Source: Weissella paramesenteroides ATCC 33313
GTDB taxonomy: Bacteria > Bacillota > Bacilli > Lactobacillales > Lactobacillaceae
DNA length: 64,000 bases
Assembly: GCF_000160575.1 (NCBI RefSeq)
Contig: NZ_GG697129.1
Coordinates: 232,006 to 296,005, forward strand
Direction: 5' to 3'
Made by a program: the position numbers and the translations under genes. A model generated the notes under the pieces. It made no database searches and had not been told where the DNA came from. It was given only the letters and a program-made list of their open reading frames with translations. This document shows positions 27,251 through 37,117 of the stretch, piece by piece (within the stretch, counting starts at the first letter, position 1; each line of letters opens with the position of its first letter).

Positions 27251-27818
27251 TATCAATTTGATTTCCTAATATTTGTGCCATATCAAATGCATCCTCACCA
27301 TTTTCACCATAGTAATGGGCTTTTCGGCGTATAATTTGAAAACCCAATCGTGCATATAGTTGTTGCGCGCGTTTATTAGACACACGTACTTCTAATGAGA
27401 TACGATGAAAATTAATTTGCTGTGCAATCGTCATCATATACATGACCAAGAAGGTGCCAACACCACGACTTTGCCAATGAGGTGCGACCATAATATTGGT
27501 AATATGAACTTCATGAATGCCTGGTCGAAAAGCTGCCCCAATTAATGCGACCATCGATCCTGTTTCAGGTTGACGGACTATCACATATAATCGGTCTCGC
27601 GTGCGTCGCAACTCCTCAGCAAAAGCTTCCATTGGCCACAAAACTTCTCCATCATATGCTGCCTTTTCAAGCGCAATAATATCTTCTAAATCTGAACGTT
27701 TGGCAGGCATCAAATCAAATTCAAAATCTTTGATGACAATTGTTTGGTGAAATTCACGCATTTCATCTGATACCGGTTTTTCCCACCAATGAGTCAATTG
27801 ATTAAACTTTTTCCACAT
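27234..27818 (-). CDS. GNAT acetyltransferase, RimI-like (first of a pair)
   Basis: Second GNAT protein of the t6A operon, 194 residues. An N-terminal extension of about 40 residues (MWKKFNQLTHWWEKPVS onward) precedes a RimI-like domain with HITNIMVAPHWQSRGVGTFL as the acetyl-CoA site and RVSNKRAQQLYARLGF near the end. AAGGTGG eight bases before ATG 27818 sets the start, overlapping tsaB by 17 bases. Substrate unknown; could be a diverged RimI paralogue. Related tsaB-rimI-rimI-tsaD orders are known in lactobacilli. Confidence 0.82.
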   Translation of the reverse strand: MWKKFNQLTHWWEKPVSDEMREFHQTIVIKDFEFDLMPAKRSDLEDIIALEKAAYDGEVLWPMEAFAEELRRTRDRLYVIVRQPETGSMVALIGAAFRPGIHEVHITNIMVAPHWQSRGVGTFLVMYMMTIAQQINFHRISLEVRVSNKRAQQLYARLGFQIIRRKAHYYGENGEDAFDMAQILGNQIDNELLI

Positions 27819-28527
27819 AGGCGTGACCACCTTGATCTTCTGGATGCGCCTTGGCCCAATCAGCCTCTGCTTGTGATAAACGATGATAATTGGGAACAAA
27901 TTGATGAATATCATTCATATCAGTCAATCTCGTACTATCTGCTGTCAGGTTCATCATATTAGCTGCATGTGGTAAATTATCTTGCGCAAAATTTGCTGTT
28001 GGAAACAGCTCACGAAGTTGTTCTTCAAAACGTTGCCACTCACCAACAAAAATAATTGGTTGACTAAGTGTATCTAACGCAAGATGCAATTTATCAATAT
28101 TCATATGCTGATCAGATTGACGGACAACAAGGTGCCCTGATTTCCACTGATATTGTGCAGCATAAATATTTTGATTGCGGGCATCCATAATTGGCACGAT
28201 AATTGCATCGGTATCTGTCACATTCATGGCTAACAATGCCAAACTTGAAACACCCGTCAACGAAATGCCCAGCGTAAAAGCAAGCGTCTTTGCTGTCGTT
28301 ACAGCAATTCGTAAACCAGTATATGAACCTGGACCCTGACTAACGATGACGCTATCCAAATCTTGTGGTGTCCAATTTGCTTGCTTAATCAACTCATCAA
28401 TGAATGGTAATAGTTGTGTCGAGTGATTACGACGAACATTGGTTTCACGTTGATCAATCAAGTGATTATTTTCAAATAGTGCAACGCTCAAAGGTTGATT
28501 GCTTGTATCAAAAGCAATGGTTTTCAT
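27802..28527 (-). CDS. tsaB: t6A biosynthesis protein TsaB
   Basis: Non-catalytic ASKHA-fold partner that activates TsaD; 241 residues. TIAFDTSNQPLSVALFENN at the N-terminus, and SQGPGSYTGLRIAVTTAKTLAF near residue 65 is the family fingerprint. ATG after AAAGGAG. First gene of the tsaB-to-tsaD unit. Confidence 0.95.
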   Translation of the reverse strand: MKTIAFDTSNQPLSVALFENNHLIDQRETNVRRNHSTQLLPFIDELIKQANWTPQDLDSVIVSQGPGSYTGLRIAVTTAKTLAFTLGISLTGVSSLALLAMNVTDTDAIIVPIMDARNQNIYAAQYQWKSGHLVVRQSDQHMNIDKLHLALDTLSQPIIFVGEWQRFEEQLRELFPTANFAQDNLPHAANMMNLTADSTRLTDMNDIHQFVPNYHRLSQAEADWAKAHPEDQGGHAYVEKV

Positions 28528-28614
28528 ATCACTAGCTCCTTTATTTGTGAAATACTAATACTTATTTTACCGCAATTTTAACAGAACAAAAATGTTTTAA
28601 ATACGATTATCGAA

Positions 28615-29058
28615 CTAATTATGTACTTTACCCCGGCGCTGTGAAACATATAACCAGATTCCTAATATAATCATTAAACAAATTAAACCAAAATCAAGCA
28701 TCTGTCTAATCCAGATTAAACTGATGCATTGAATTATGATAATTACTGGTAACAAATAGATGGCATAGTTAGGAACTTGCCATGATGATGAATCAAACAC
28801 GTACGCTAGTAATCTGTCATGATATAAAGGGTCAGATGAATGTTCTTGCTTATACACTTTATATCTTCGATATATTGATCGTCCAATAAATGACAAATCA
28901 ATTATAATCATCAATGGCAAAAAGCAAATAAAAATCAAGAAAAATCCAATATTGAGGCTTTTCTCTGCCTGACTAAGCGCAAGCAAATACACAAAACTGA
29001 CACAGAGTGTATAGATATATATTAATCTTGTCCGTTGTGTTGTTAAATATTCTAGCAT
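28615..29058 (-). CDS. Four-helix membrane protein of unknown function
   Basis: 147 residues from this start, with four hydrophobic segments: two near residues 12-55 and two near 95-140, separated by a basic, tyrosine-rich cytoplasmic-looking loop (YRRYKVYKQEHSSDPLYHD). The layout recalls small DUF3899-type proteins, but I cannot confirm that. GGGAGG stands just before ATG 29058; the longer frame to 29115 has no ribosome site. Single gene between tsaB and galE. Confidence 0.7.
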   Translation of the reverse strand: MLEYLTTQRTRLIYIYTLCVSFVYLLALSQAEKSLNIGFFLIFICFLPLMIIIDLSFIGRSIYRRYKVYKQEHSSDPLYHDRLLAYVFDSSSWQVPNYAIYLLPVIIIIQCISLIWIRQMLDFGLICLMIILGIWLYVSQRRGKVHN

Positions 29059-29152
29059 ACCCCTCCCTTTCTTAAATAAAAAAGACCAATGCTGTCTTCG
29101 TCCTTGATTAACCATTCAAGGTACTTAACACATTGATCTAATTTTCTACTAC

Positions 29153-30145
29153 TTACCGATCACCATAGCCATTAGGATGCTTTTGGTGCCAGTTCCAAGC
29201 TGTACTAATAATTTCCTTCACATCGTCATACTTTGGTGTCCAACCAAGGATTTCACGTGCTTTGTCTGATGAGGCAACCAATGAATCAGGATCACCTGCA
29301 CGACGAGGACCTATTTCAGCAGGAATAGGTTGGCCGGTTGCTTCACGCGCAGCTTCAACCATTTGCTTAACTGAGAAGCCATTAGCAGATCCCAAATTAA
29401 ACTGATTTGATTCATTACCCTTAGCTAGGTAATCCAAAGCTAATACATGAGCATCTGCCAAATCCATTACATGGACATAATCGCGAACGTTAAATCCATC
29501 TGGTGTATTATAATCATCCCCAAACATCATGATCTTCTCACGTTGACCCAAAGCAGTTTGCAAGATAATTGGTACCAAGTGAGTTTCAGTTGGATGGTCT
29601 TCACCGATTGAGCCATCCGCCTTTGCACCCGCCACATTAAAGTAACGTAATGCGACCCACTTTAGTCCGTATGCTTGGTCAGCCCACTTCATGATGTGTT
29701 CCATTTGTAGCTTTGATTCACCATATGGGTTAATTGGATTTTGTGGTGTCGTTTCCTTGATAGGATTTTCTTTAGCCACCCCATACGTTGCTGCCGTTGA
29801 TGAAAAGACGATTTGCTTCACATCAAAGTCTAACATCACTTCTAGCAAATTAATCATACCGTAAACGTTGTTATCAAAGTACTTCAATGGCTTTTCAACA
29901 GATTCAGGTACGATTGAAGATGCCGCAAAGTGGACAACTTGCTCAATATTTTCCTTTTCAAACACTTCTGACAATGCTGCCTTATCCCGAATATCAACTT
30001 CGTAGAATGGTACCCCCTCAGGTACTGAAGCACGGTGTCCCGTTAACAAATTATCAACAACCACAACATCACGATGATCAGCTAGTAATGTCGCAACCAT
30101 ATGAGAACCAATGTAGCCAGCTCCCCCTAATACTAATACAGACAT
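29153..30145 (-). CDS. galE: UDP-glucose 4-epimerase GalE
   Basis: Interconverts UDP-galactose and UDP-glucose (Leloir pathway, and supply of UDP-galactose for cell-surface glycans). 330 residues, extended short-chain dehydrogenase fold. NAD-binding GGAGYIGSH at 7-15; catalytic serine/tyrosine set in FSSTAATYG and YGESK near residue 150. AAGGAG before the ATG. Not next to other gal genes, which suggests a housekeeping role in glycan precursors rather than galactose growth alone. Confidence 0.96.
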   Translation of the reverse strand: MSVLVLGGAGYIGSHMVATLLADHRDVVVVDNLLTGHRASVPEGVPFYEVDIRDKAALSEVFEKENIEQVVHFAASSIVPESVEKPLKYFDNNVYGMINLLEVMLDFDVKQIVFSSTAATYGVAKENPIKETTPQNPINPYGESKLQMEHIMKWADQAYGLKWVALRYFNVAGAKADGSIGEDHPTETHLVPIILQTALGQREKIMMFGDDYNTPDGFNVRDYVHVMDLADAHVLALDYLAKGNESNQFNLGSANGFSVKQMVEAAREATGQPIPAEIGPRRAGDPDSLVASSDKAREILGWTPKYDDVKEIISTAWNWHQKHPNGYGDR

Positions 30146-30184
30146 ATCAACTCTCCTTATTGTCTTAGTTACCTTTAGTTTAGC

Positions 30185-30928
30185 TTAATTACTTGCTGTC
30201 GTCCACTCAATTGTGGCTTCAGCAGAAAGCACATCGCCAAACCAAATGCGGTGTTTTGTGACATTATCAACAAGTTGGACTTCTGACTTAATTTTATTGC
30301 CATACAAAACTTCATGCTCATATTTAATGTTCATTGCTGTTGGTTCATGACTTGTCAAAAATTCAACAGGTAGCACATCGCTCATCCATTCAGCATACTT
30401 AGAATTATTCACGTGATGGTTAGAATCAATATCCAAATAACGGACAAAATAATCCTGTACAAAATCAGCCTCACGGGTTTCATCAAATGGGGTCACTTCA
30501 GGAGCACGTGGTATTTTACGAACATGCTCTGGTTGATAAGCTTCAGCCATGTCTTTAGGAATTCGAGCTAACTTGCGCTTATTCATATCAATCATTGAGA
30601 ATAGCCCATCCATAATAACCAGATCATTACCTGCTGCATCGATTAATCGATACTCACGCTTGGCGAAAAATGGATTAAATTGCTTGGCCTTTGTGGCTAA
30701 AGTAATGGTTTCACCGTCTTTTGGTCGGCGATTAATCGTTACAAGTTGTTGTAATACAACCCATCCCAACCCTTTTGCATGGGTATATTCCGGACCAATA
30801 TTTAAGTCAATTGCTTGTTGTGTTGAACTTAAAATCGCCAAATTATAAATCATTGGTAGACTCAATTTACCGGTGACATCTGCTTCATAGTAGACCACAT
30901 CATGTGGCATACGAAATTCTACAGCCAT
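30185..30928 (-). CDS. Acyl-ACP thioesterase
   Basis: Releases fatty acids from acyl carrier protein; bacterial relative of plant FatA/FatB, 247 residues, double hot-dog fold. The N-terminal half has AILSSTQQAIDLNIGPEY, and DIDSNHHVNNSKYAEWM in the second half holds the conserved Asn/His active-site region. Start overlaps the rsmI stop by one base. No fatty-acid genes are adjacent; the placement behind rsmI is known from other lactic acid bacteria. Confidence 0.92.
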   Translation of the reverse strand: MAVEFRMPHDVVYYEADVTGKLSLPMIYNLAILSSTQQAIDLNIGPEYTHAKGLGWVVLQQLVTINRRPKDGETITLATKAKQFNPFFAKREYRLIDAAGNDLVIMDGLFSMIDMNKRKLARIPKDMAEAYQPEHVRKIPRAPEVTPFDETREADFVQDYFVRYLDIDSNHHVNNSKYAEWMSDVLPVEFLTSHEPTAMNIKYEHEVLYGNKIKSEVQLVDNVTKHRIWFGDVLSAEATIEWTTASN

Positions 30929-31806
30929 TATTTATTTTCTCCTTGATATTTTAAATAAAGTGTTTGGCGATCAAGTGACCGTTGTTTAGCGATTTGCTTA
31001 ATAGCCGCCGTTGGTTTTAAACCATTCTCTACTAATTCTTTTACTGCATCAACGGCAGATAACTCTGCTAACGGATCTGCATCAGAGGTTGCAATGACTT
31101 GGTCATTTCCTGAAACAATCACTACAAATTCACCTCGCACCTCATTGCTAGTTGCCCAAACAACAAGTTCGGCAATGGTACCACGCAAAAATTCTTCATA
31201 ACGTTTTGTCAATTCACGAGCCAATACCACCTGACGTTCAGCACTAAATACCTTTTGAATCGATTGCAAAGTCTTTGCTAATCGGTGTGGTGCCTCATAA
31301 AAAATCATCGTTTCCTGATGCGTTTTAAGCAGATCAAGTTCATGCAGTTGTTCTTTAGGTTTACGCGGCAAAAAACCATAAAACATAAACGGCTGTGGTG
31401 CCAAACCAGACGCAATCAAAGCTGTAATACCGGCACTAGCCCCGGGAATTGGCACAACTGGCACATCAGCTAAAATAGCTGCTTTAACCAATTCATGACC
31501 AGGATCTGAAATTGATGGCATACCTGCATCAGAAACCTGGGCAATACTATCGCCTGCTTTAAGTCGCGCAACTAATTCCGGAATACGAGTTTCCTTATTA
31601 TGTTCGTGAAAAGAAATCTGCTTTGTTGTAATTTCAAACTGATTCAATAATTGTTGTGTGTGCCTGGTATCTTCGGCAGCAATCACATCAACTTCTTGCA
31701 TGACTTGAATTGAACGGTTTGTCATATCACCAAGATTTCCAATTGGTGTTGGCACTAAATATAGGGTGCCAGTAGTGTGTGTGCCAAAACTTTTCTGTTG
31801 TTTCAT
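30928..31806 (-). CDS. rsmI: 16S rRNA 2'-O-methyltransferase RsmI
   Basis: Methylates the 2'-OH of C1402 in 16S rRNA using SAM; 292 residues. TLYLVPTPIGNLGDMT is the N-terminal signature, AAEDTRHTQQLL follows, and SDAGMPSISDPG is the SAM-binding motif. Overlaps holB by four bases and the thioesterase by one. YaaT and YabA, usually encoded between holB and rsmI in related bacteria, are absent here. Confidence 0.96.
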   Translation of the reverse strand: MKQQKSFGTHTTGTLYLVPTPIGNLGDMTNRSIQVMQEVDVIAAEDTRHTQQLLNQFEITTKQISFHEHNKETRIPELVARLKAGDSIAQVSDAGMPSISDPGHELVKAAILADVPVVPIPGASAGITALIASGLAPQPFMFYGFLPRKPKEQLHELDLLKTHQETMIFYEAPHRLAKTLQSIQKVFSAERQVVLARELTKRYEEFLRGTIAELVVWATSNEVRGEFVVIVSGNDQVIATSDADPLAELSAVDAVKELVENGLKPTAAIKQIAKQRSLDRQTLYLKYQGENK

Positions 31807-32807
31807 GATAAACCTGCTAACTTAAATTGACTTTCTAGTATGGTTGCTTCCAATGTTGTTTGAAAATTAATATTTTTTTCTAGTTGCTGTGGTGCCGATA
31901 ATACAATATTAATTACAGCTAACAATGTTTTTGTGTCAAAACGTTGCACTTCACGCGACCAGTCATTTGCAAAATGACTGTTTTGCACGCCAGTTTTTAA
32001 CAGTAAAATATCTCGCCAAGCCTGCGCTAACATCATTAACAATGTTTTTCCATGCGCAATATCTAGTGCTAAGGGAACATATAACGTTTGAACTAATGTA
32101 AAGGCTTGATCAGAATTCTTCAAGATAGCCGACACTAACGAACTGGTTGCCTGTGTTGCTTGCCTAAACCAATCATCGATCAACCATTCTTCAGCAACAA
32201 CTTTGCTGTCTGTTAATGACTGTACCAATGATACTTCATCAGCATGATATCCTAACGATAATAATTCTTCCTCAAATTGTTCATTTCCCACTGCCGCAAA
32301 AGCAATGACTTGTGTTCGTGAAATAATTGTCGGCAAAATTTGGGCGCGATTTTCAGCAATTAAAATTGCTGTTTGTCCTGGTGCTGGTTCTTCAATAAAT
32401 TTCAACAATCCATTGGCAGCACTGGTCGTCATCGTATCAGCACCAGCGACAATGAAGATTTTTTGTTGTCCTTCGACGGCAGTTTTTGTAAATTCTTCTT
32501 TCAAAAAACGTACTTGATCGACTTTAATACTTTTACCATCTGGATGCACTTCAATGACATCAGGGTGTTCGTGTTGCACGATTCGTTGGCATTGATCACA
32601 AGTACCATCAGGCTGTCCATCTGCTGTGACATGTTGACACATCAGACGCATAGCTAACCAATCCGCAACTAGTTCTTGACCACGCCCAGCTGGTCCGGTA
32701 AACAAAAAAGCGTGAGCAAGTTGTTGACTTGCTAACGCCTTTTGTAGTTGCGCAATCAATTGAGGCTGTAGCGCCATGACGCGTGCAATTAGTTCTTTGG
32801 CGTTCAT
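31803..32807 (-). CDS. holB: DNA polymerase III subunit delta prime
   Basis: Stationary part of the clamp loader; 334 residues from ATG 32807. AAA+ fold with a degenerate P-loop GPAGRGQE, zinc-type CDQC module near residue 70, and LLKFIEEPAPGQTAILIAENRAQILPTIISRTQ, the SRC-like sensor region. GTG 32813 is in frame but overlaps AGAGGTG, the ribosome site. Nine bases after darA; overlaps rsmI. Confidence 0.95.
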   Translation of the reverse strand: MNAKELIARVMALQPQLIAQLQKALASQQLAHAFLFTGPAGRGQELVADWLAMRLMCQHVTADGQPDGTCDQCQRIVQHEHPDVIEVHPDGKSIKVDQVRFLKEEFTKTAVEGQQKIFIVAGADTMTTSAANGLLKFIEEPAPGQTAILIAENRAQILPTIISRTQVIAFAAVGNEQFEEELLSLGYHADEVSLVQSLTDSKVVAEEWLIDDWFRQATQATSSLVSAILKNSDQAFTLVQTLYVPLALDIAHGKTLLMMLAQAWRDILLLKTGVQNSHFANDWSREVQRFDTKTLLAVINIVLSAPQQLEKNINFQTTLEATILESQFKLAGLS

Positions 32808-32816
32808 GAGCACCTC

Positions 32817-33146
32817 TTAGAAACGATGGAATTGTTCAACATCTTGAACGAATACAGTTGCACCACCAACTTGCACTTCCATTGGCGTGGCAGCTGTTGA
32901 TTCCATTGATACATCAAGACTAACCGCTGGTGTCATAAATTGCTTACGCGTATGTGATGTATCATGAATCAAATCCAATACCTCTTGTACACGATCATCT
33001 TCAATACCGATCATAAAAGTTGTGTTTCCAGAACGAAGGAAGCCACCAGATGTTGCTAACCGAGTTGCTCGAACATTCGCCTTAACAAACTTACCACCTA
33101 ATTTATTAGCATCCTTATCTTGTACAATTGCGATAATCATTTTCAT
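32817..33146 (-). CDS. darA: Cyclic di-AMP receptor DarA (PstA/YaaQ)
   Basis: PII-like trimeric protein that binds cyclic di-AMP; downstream targets are poorly known. 109 residues from MKMIIAIVQDKDA; RATRLATSGGFLRSGNTTFMIG is the ligand-binding hallmark. AGGAGG ten bases before ATG 33146 decides the start; it overlaps none of the longer frame, which runs into tmk. Sits between tmk and holB as in Bacillus. Confidence 0.95.
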   Translation of the reverse strand: MKMIIAIVQDKDANKLGGKFVKANVRATRLATSGGFLRSGNTTFMIGIEDDRVQEVLDLIHDTSHTRKQFMTPAVSLDVSMESTAATPMEVQVGGATVFVQDVEQFHRF

Positions 33147-33160
33147 AATGTGGAAACCTC

Positions 33161-33805
33161 CTAGTCGTGTATACCAAGTATTGGCATCAATGCTGTCCAT
33201 GTATCTGTTATAACATCAGCCAAGTCCTGCTCGGCATTAATAATTAGAAAACGTTCTGGATATTGCGTTGCAAGTTGGTGATAGGCATCAGTCACTCGTT
33301 GATGAAATGATAGCTTTTCAACATCCAAACGATTAATTTCGTCTTGTCGATTTTCCTGAATCCGCTGTAGCCCAACCTCAGGACGAATATCTAAGTAAAT
33401 CGTTGCTGTTGGCATAATGCCCTTTGTTGCAAACTGATTAATCTCTGTTACTGCCTCAATACCTAAGCGACGACCACCACCTTGATAAGCGATAGAGCTA
33501 TCTACATATCGATCACTCACAACAACCTTATCAGCCGCCAATGCTGGCAACACAGTATCGACTAAATGTTGACGCCGTGATGCCGCATATAGCAAAGCTT
33601 CAGTCCAAGCATCCATACTGGGTAAATTAGGATCTAAAACCACGTCACGAATTGCTTCAGCAACTTGGCTATCTTTGCCTCCTGGTTCTCTTGTTAATAC
33701 CAACTTGTCACCTAGTAACGGGGCTAGTCGTTCAACGATTGCTCGTAAGACAGATGTCTTTCCCGCGCCATCAGGACCCTCGAATGTGATAAATGTCCCT
33801 GACAT
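33161..33805 (-). CDS. tmk: Thymidylate kinase
   Basis: Phosphorylates dTMP to dTDP; 214 residues. P-loop GPDGAGKTS at 10-18, DRYVDSSIAYQG with the conserved DRY near residue 95, and TREPGG as the substrate-binding motif. Encoded in the replication/recombination string dnaX, ybaB, recR, yaaL, tmk, darA, holB. The 133 bases upstream contain no obvious terminator. Confidence 0.97.
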   Translation of the reverse strand: MSGTFITFEGPDGAGKTSVLRAIVERLAPLLGDKLVLTREPGGKDSQVAEAIRDVVLDPNLPSMDAWTEALLYAASRRQHLVDTVLPALAADKVVVSDRYVDSSIAYQGGGRRLGIEAVTEINQFATKGIMPTATIYLDIRPEVGLQRIQENRQDEINRLDVEKLSFHQRVTDAYHQLATQYPERFLIINAEQDLADVITDTWTALMPILGIHD

Positions 33806-33938
33806 GTATTCACCGCTTTCTAATCATTCTATATTTTTTATTATACCAAAAAGAAGCCGATACAAAATAGTTTCGACCTCTTATTTAATAAATTACCAAT
33901 AAAATGATAATTTTATATAACTTTTACTATCATTCATA

Positions 33939-34202
33939 TTACTCTGGATGAACAAATGCAGTTGACCAATGTCCCCGCATCCCCCGTTGTCGTGCAGCTC
34001 GTAGTAAAAAGAAGTATTTTTGCTTTGCTCTGGCTGTCTCGGCCTTGATCATCCGTGGCGCAATATCGCTTTCAAACATAGCTGTCTCAGATTTACGCGC
34101 TTTTTCGTAATCATATTTTGCACGTTCGATTGCTTTTGATAATTGCTCATCATATGCTTGTTTGTCAAACTTTGGACGTTTACTATGTAATTTAAATCTC
34201 AC
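33939..34202 (-). CDS. yaaL: YaaL-family small protein (DUF2508)
   Basis: 87-residue, strongly charged helical protein of unknown function ([21 protein letters not shown] and later [22 protein letters not shown]). Overlaps the end of recR by four bases. The assignment rests on position between recR and tmk, where Bacillus has yaaL, together with size and charge. Confidence 0.75.
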   Translation of the reverse strand: MRFKLHSKRPKFDKQAYDEQLSKAIERAKYDYEKARKSETAMFESDIAPRMIKAETARAKQKYFFLLRAARQRGMRGHWSTAFVHPE

Positions 34203-34798
34203 AGTTGCGTCCTCCCTTCGACTGCCTTAATTAACGTAATCTGATCAGCATAATCAATATCACTACCAACTGACAATCCAGTTGCTAATCTTGAAACCTT
34301 TAACCCTGCTGGCTTTAATAAACGTGACAAGTACATTGCTGTCGCCTCTCCCTCAGCATTTGCATTGGTGGCAACAATAACTTCTTGAATCGTTTCATCC
34401 TTTTGCAGACGATTGACCAATGACTCAATATTAATATCATCAGGGCCCTTACCCTCTAGTGGTGAGAGCACACCATGTAAGACATGATACAAGCCACGAT
34501 ATTCACCTGTATTCTCAATGGCCATCAAGTCCTTCACTTCAGCAACAACCAGCACTTGGCTCTGATCACGATTCTTATCTGAACAAATCACACAAGGATC
34601 AGTTTCCGTTAAATTACCACATATTGAACAAAACTGGAGATCACGCTTTGCCGAAATTAATGATTGTGCAAAACTAGTAACCTCTTCTTCAGGCATATCG
34701 ATGGTGTAGAACGCTAACCGCGTTGCAGTCTTTATGCCAATACCTGGTAATTTTGTATAACTATCAATTAATTTTGCAATTGGCTCTGGATACTGCAT
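34199..34798 (-). CDS. recR: Recombination protein RecR
   Basis: Loads RecA with RecO and RecF at gaps; 199 residues. N-terminal helix-hairpin-helix around [16 protein letters not shown], zinc finger with [16 protein letters not shown] (57-72), Toprim domain from about 80 ([12 protein letters not shown]) and the C-terminal Walker B-like [12 protein letters not shown]. Between ybaB and yaaL. Confidence 0.97.
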   Translation of the reverse strand: MQYPEPIAKLIDSYTKLPGIGIKTATRLAFYTIDMPEEEVTSFAQSLISAKRDLQFCSICGNLTETDPCVICSDKNRDQSQVLVVAEVKDLMAIENTGEYRGLYHVLHGVLSPLEGKGPDDINIESLVNRLQKDETIQEVIVATNANAEGEATAMYLSRLLKPAGLKVSRLATGLSVGSDIDYADQITLIKAVEGRTQL

Positions 34799-34825
34799 GC
34801 ATCTGCCTTCTTTCTACAACATTTT

Positions 34826-35134
34826 TTAGAACATACCCTTTGGTGCAAACTGTCCTAAGCGCTTTTGTTGATCCTGCTCAATTTGCTTTAACGCATCATT
34901 GACAGCGACAATAACCATATCTGATAGACCTTCAACATCTTCTGGATCAACAATTTCTTCATTAATTTGTAAATCTTTCAATTCACGATCACCATTGAAG
35001 GTTGCCAATACAACATCAGATGGTGCGTGACCAATATAATCCGTCTTTGCAATTGCAGCCTGTTCATCTGCCATTTGCTGTTGCATCTTCTTTGCTTGCT
35101 TCATCATTTGTTGCATATTTTGTCCACCGAACAT
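34826..35134 (-). CDS. ybaB: YbaB/EbfC nucleoid-associated protein
   Basis: Small DNA-binding dimer that coats DNA and affects its shape; 102 residues. MQQMMKQAKKMQQQM helix at the N-terminus, then VVLATFNGDRELKDLQINEEIVDPEDVE. ATG follows TGAGGAAATG-type ribosome site. Always between dnaX and recR in this group. Confidence 0.95.
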   Translation of the reverse strand: MFGGQNMQQMMKQAKKMQQQMADEQAAIAKTDYIGHAPSDVVLATFNGDRELKDLQINEEIVDPEDVEGLSDMVIVAVNDALKQIEQDQQKRLGQFAPKGMF

Positions 35135-35158
35135 TTATCATTTCCTCATTTCATATTT

Positions 35159-36904
35159 TTAATCATCAATTTCTTCAACAAGTGCTGCATCAAAAATTGT
35201 TTTTGCTTCTGTTACTAAATTATCTTCCACCGGTTCGTCAGTTTCTTCAACATCAGGATTTACCGGTGGGGTTTGCTGTTTGTGTTTTGGCAATTGCGCC
35301 ACAAATTTTGCACGTAATTGTGGCCAACTCTCTGTTGTAATAAAGATTAATTGACGTTCATTTTGTGCTTGTGTTAATTCACGAATTTGTGTCACCATCG
35401 TCTGTAACAAATCCGCCTTGTGCATGGCATTAACACGAATCACATCAAAATCGAATGCGACAACTAATCCATTGCTTGATGCTGCAATTGGCCGTGAGAC
35501 ATTCAACATCGCCTGCTCAGGCACTGGCAACATATTGATCATGTCACCCCATATCGATGTAATGCGGTCTAAATCACCACGGGTTGCTTCCGATAGCACC
35601 CCAAATACAGCTGCTTGGTCATCACTAACATGTGGCGCAACACGCGATCTTTGACCATTCATCGCAGTTGGTTCTGGTGATGGCTTTGGTTGATCTTCGA
35701 CAGTAGTTTTTAACTGCTCTGGTGCTGACGACGACTTGACAGTAACAGGTTGCACAGATGGCTGAACCGGTTGGGACACTGGTGTTACGTGTACAACTTC
35801 CGCTGAAGACACAGACGGCGAACCACCTTGACTCGTAGGTTGACTAAGTTTAACGGTCAACACTTCAAGGTAAATAGCTGGGCGATTCGTGAAACGTAAT
35901 TGTTGCTGCGTTTCATTCAATGTATCAATCATGTTATACCAGACATTTGCTGATTGATCCTTTGCTAATTGTGTAAATGTCTCATCAGGGACCAGCGTCA
36001 CCAACTCTGGTGCTTCGGTATACAATAATAAGTCACGTGCGTAGCTGATTAAGTCTTCAACAAAGCGATTGGCATCTTTTCCTTCGTCCAAAACTTCAGA
36101 TAATTTTGCCAATCCCTGCTTCGTATCCTGATTAACAACTGCTTCAACATAGTTGCCCAGCAATGTTTGCGTCACAGAACCTGTCACTAACAACGCATTA
36201 TCCAACGTCACATGTCCATCACCAAATGATAATGCCTGATCTAGAATGCTTAATGCATCACGCATTCCCCCATCGGCTGCATTAGCAATAACCTTCAATG
36301 CCGCCTCATCATACGTATTACCACGTTGATTCAATATATAGACCATGCGTTCATATGCTGATTGCGCATTGATGCGCTTAAAATCAAAACGTTGCGTACG
36401 TGAAATGATCGTTGCTGGGATTTTTTGTGGCTCAGTGGTTGCCAAAATAAAGATAACATTTGCTGGTGGTTCTTCTAAGGTTTTGAGTAACGCATTAAAG
36501 GCCCCCGTCGATAACATATGAACCTCGTCAATAATATACACTTTATATTTTGCACGAGTTGGCGCATAAGTCACATCTTCACGAATTTCACGAATTTCAT
36601 CGACCCCATTATTCGATGCCGCATCCAGCTCGATAATGTCACCGAGTGTGCCATTATCAGCTGCTTGACAAATCTCACAAGTACCATCCGGTTCACCATC
36701 AACTGGATGGAGACAGTTAATGGCTTTCGCAAAAATTTTAGCAGCGGACGTCTTTCCGGTTCCCCTGGGTCCATTAAACAAATATGCGTGCGTTATTTGC
36801 CCAGTTATAATGGCATTCTTTAAAGTCTTGGTCACGATTTCTTGACCAATCATATCGCTAAATTTTTGTGGACGCCACGTCCGATATAACGCCTGATATG
36901 CCAT
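35159..36904 (-). CDS. dnaX: DNA polymerase III subunits gamma/tau
   Basis: Clamp-loader motor tying polymerase to helicase; 581 residues from ATG 36904 (AAAGGGG nine bases upstream; the longer frame adds seven residues). Walker A GPRGTGKTSAAK near 45, zinc module CLHPVDGEPDGTCEICQ, Walker B IIDEVHML, SRC motif ATIISRTQRF. After about residue 360 a low-complexity S/P/V/Q linker leads to the tau-type C-terminal domain. First protein gene of the recR-tmk-holB string. Confidence 0.97.
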   Translation of the reverse strand: MAYQALYRTWRPQKFSDMIGQEIVTKTLKNAIITGQITHAYLFNGPRGTGKTSAAKIFAKAINCLHPVDGEPDGTCEICQAADNGTLGDIIELDAASNNGVDEIREIREDVTYAPTRAKYKVYIIDEVHMLSTGAFNALLKTLEEPPANVIFILATTEPQKIPATIISRTQRFDFKRINAQSAYERMVYILNQRGNTYDEAALKVIANAADGGMRDALSILDQALSFGDGHVTLDNALLVTGSVTQTLLGNYVEAVVNQDTKQGLAKLSEVLDEGKDANRFVEDLISYARDLLLYTEAPELVTLVPDETFTQLAKDQSANVWYNMIDTLNETQQQLRFTNRPAIYLEVLTVKLSQPTSQGGSPSVSSAEVVHVTPVSQPVQPSVQPVTVKSSSAPEQLKTTVEDQPKPSPEPTAMNGQRSRVAPHVSDDQAAVFGVLSEATRGDLDRITSIWGDMINMLPVPEQAMLNVSRPIAASSNGLVVAFDFDVIRVNAMHKADLLQTMVTQIRELTQAQNERQLIFITTESWPQLRAKFVAQLPKHKQQTPPVNPDVEETDEPVEDNLVTEAKTIFDAALVEEIDD

Positions 36905-37083
36905 GACTTGTGACCCCTTTCTCATCAGTTACTTTTCGCCGATTTATTTGTAACTATCACTATCAATAATATCAGAAAAAACGTGTTGATAACAGCTTAC
37001 TTCAATGTTTTAAATCTAGTTGTCACGTTGTTGTGCTACTTCATTATACAAAATAAGTAACAGAGACAGTGATATGAAAAAGA

Positions 37084-37117
37084 AGTTGAAACAAAAAAAT
37101 TGTTCCAACTTTTTTTG
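37084..37117. terminator. Bidirectional hairpin attached to repeat copy B
   Basis: AAGTTGAAACAA and TTGTTCCAACTT form an imperfect twelve-base stem, then seven T residues; on the other strand a T-rich run also follows. No plus-strand gene precedes it, so it appears to travel with the repeat. Confidence 0.6.
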
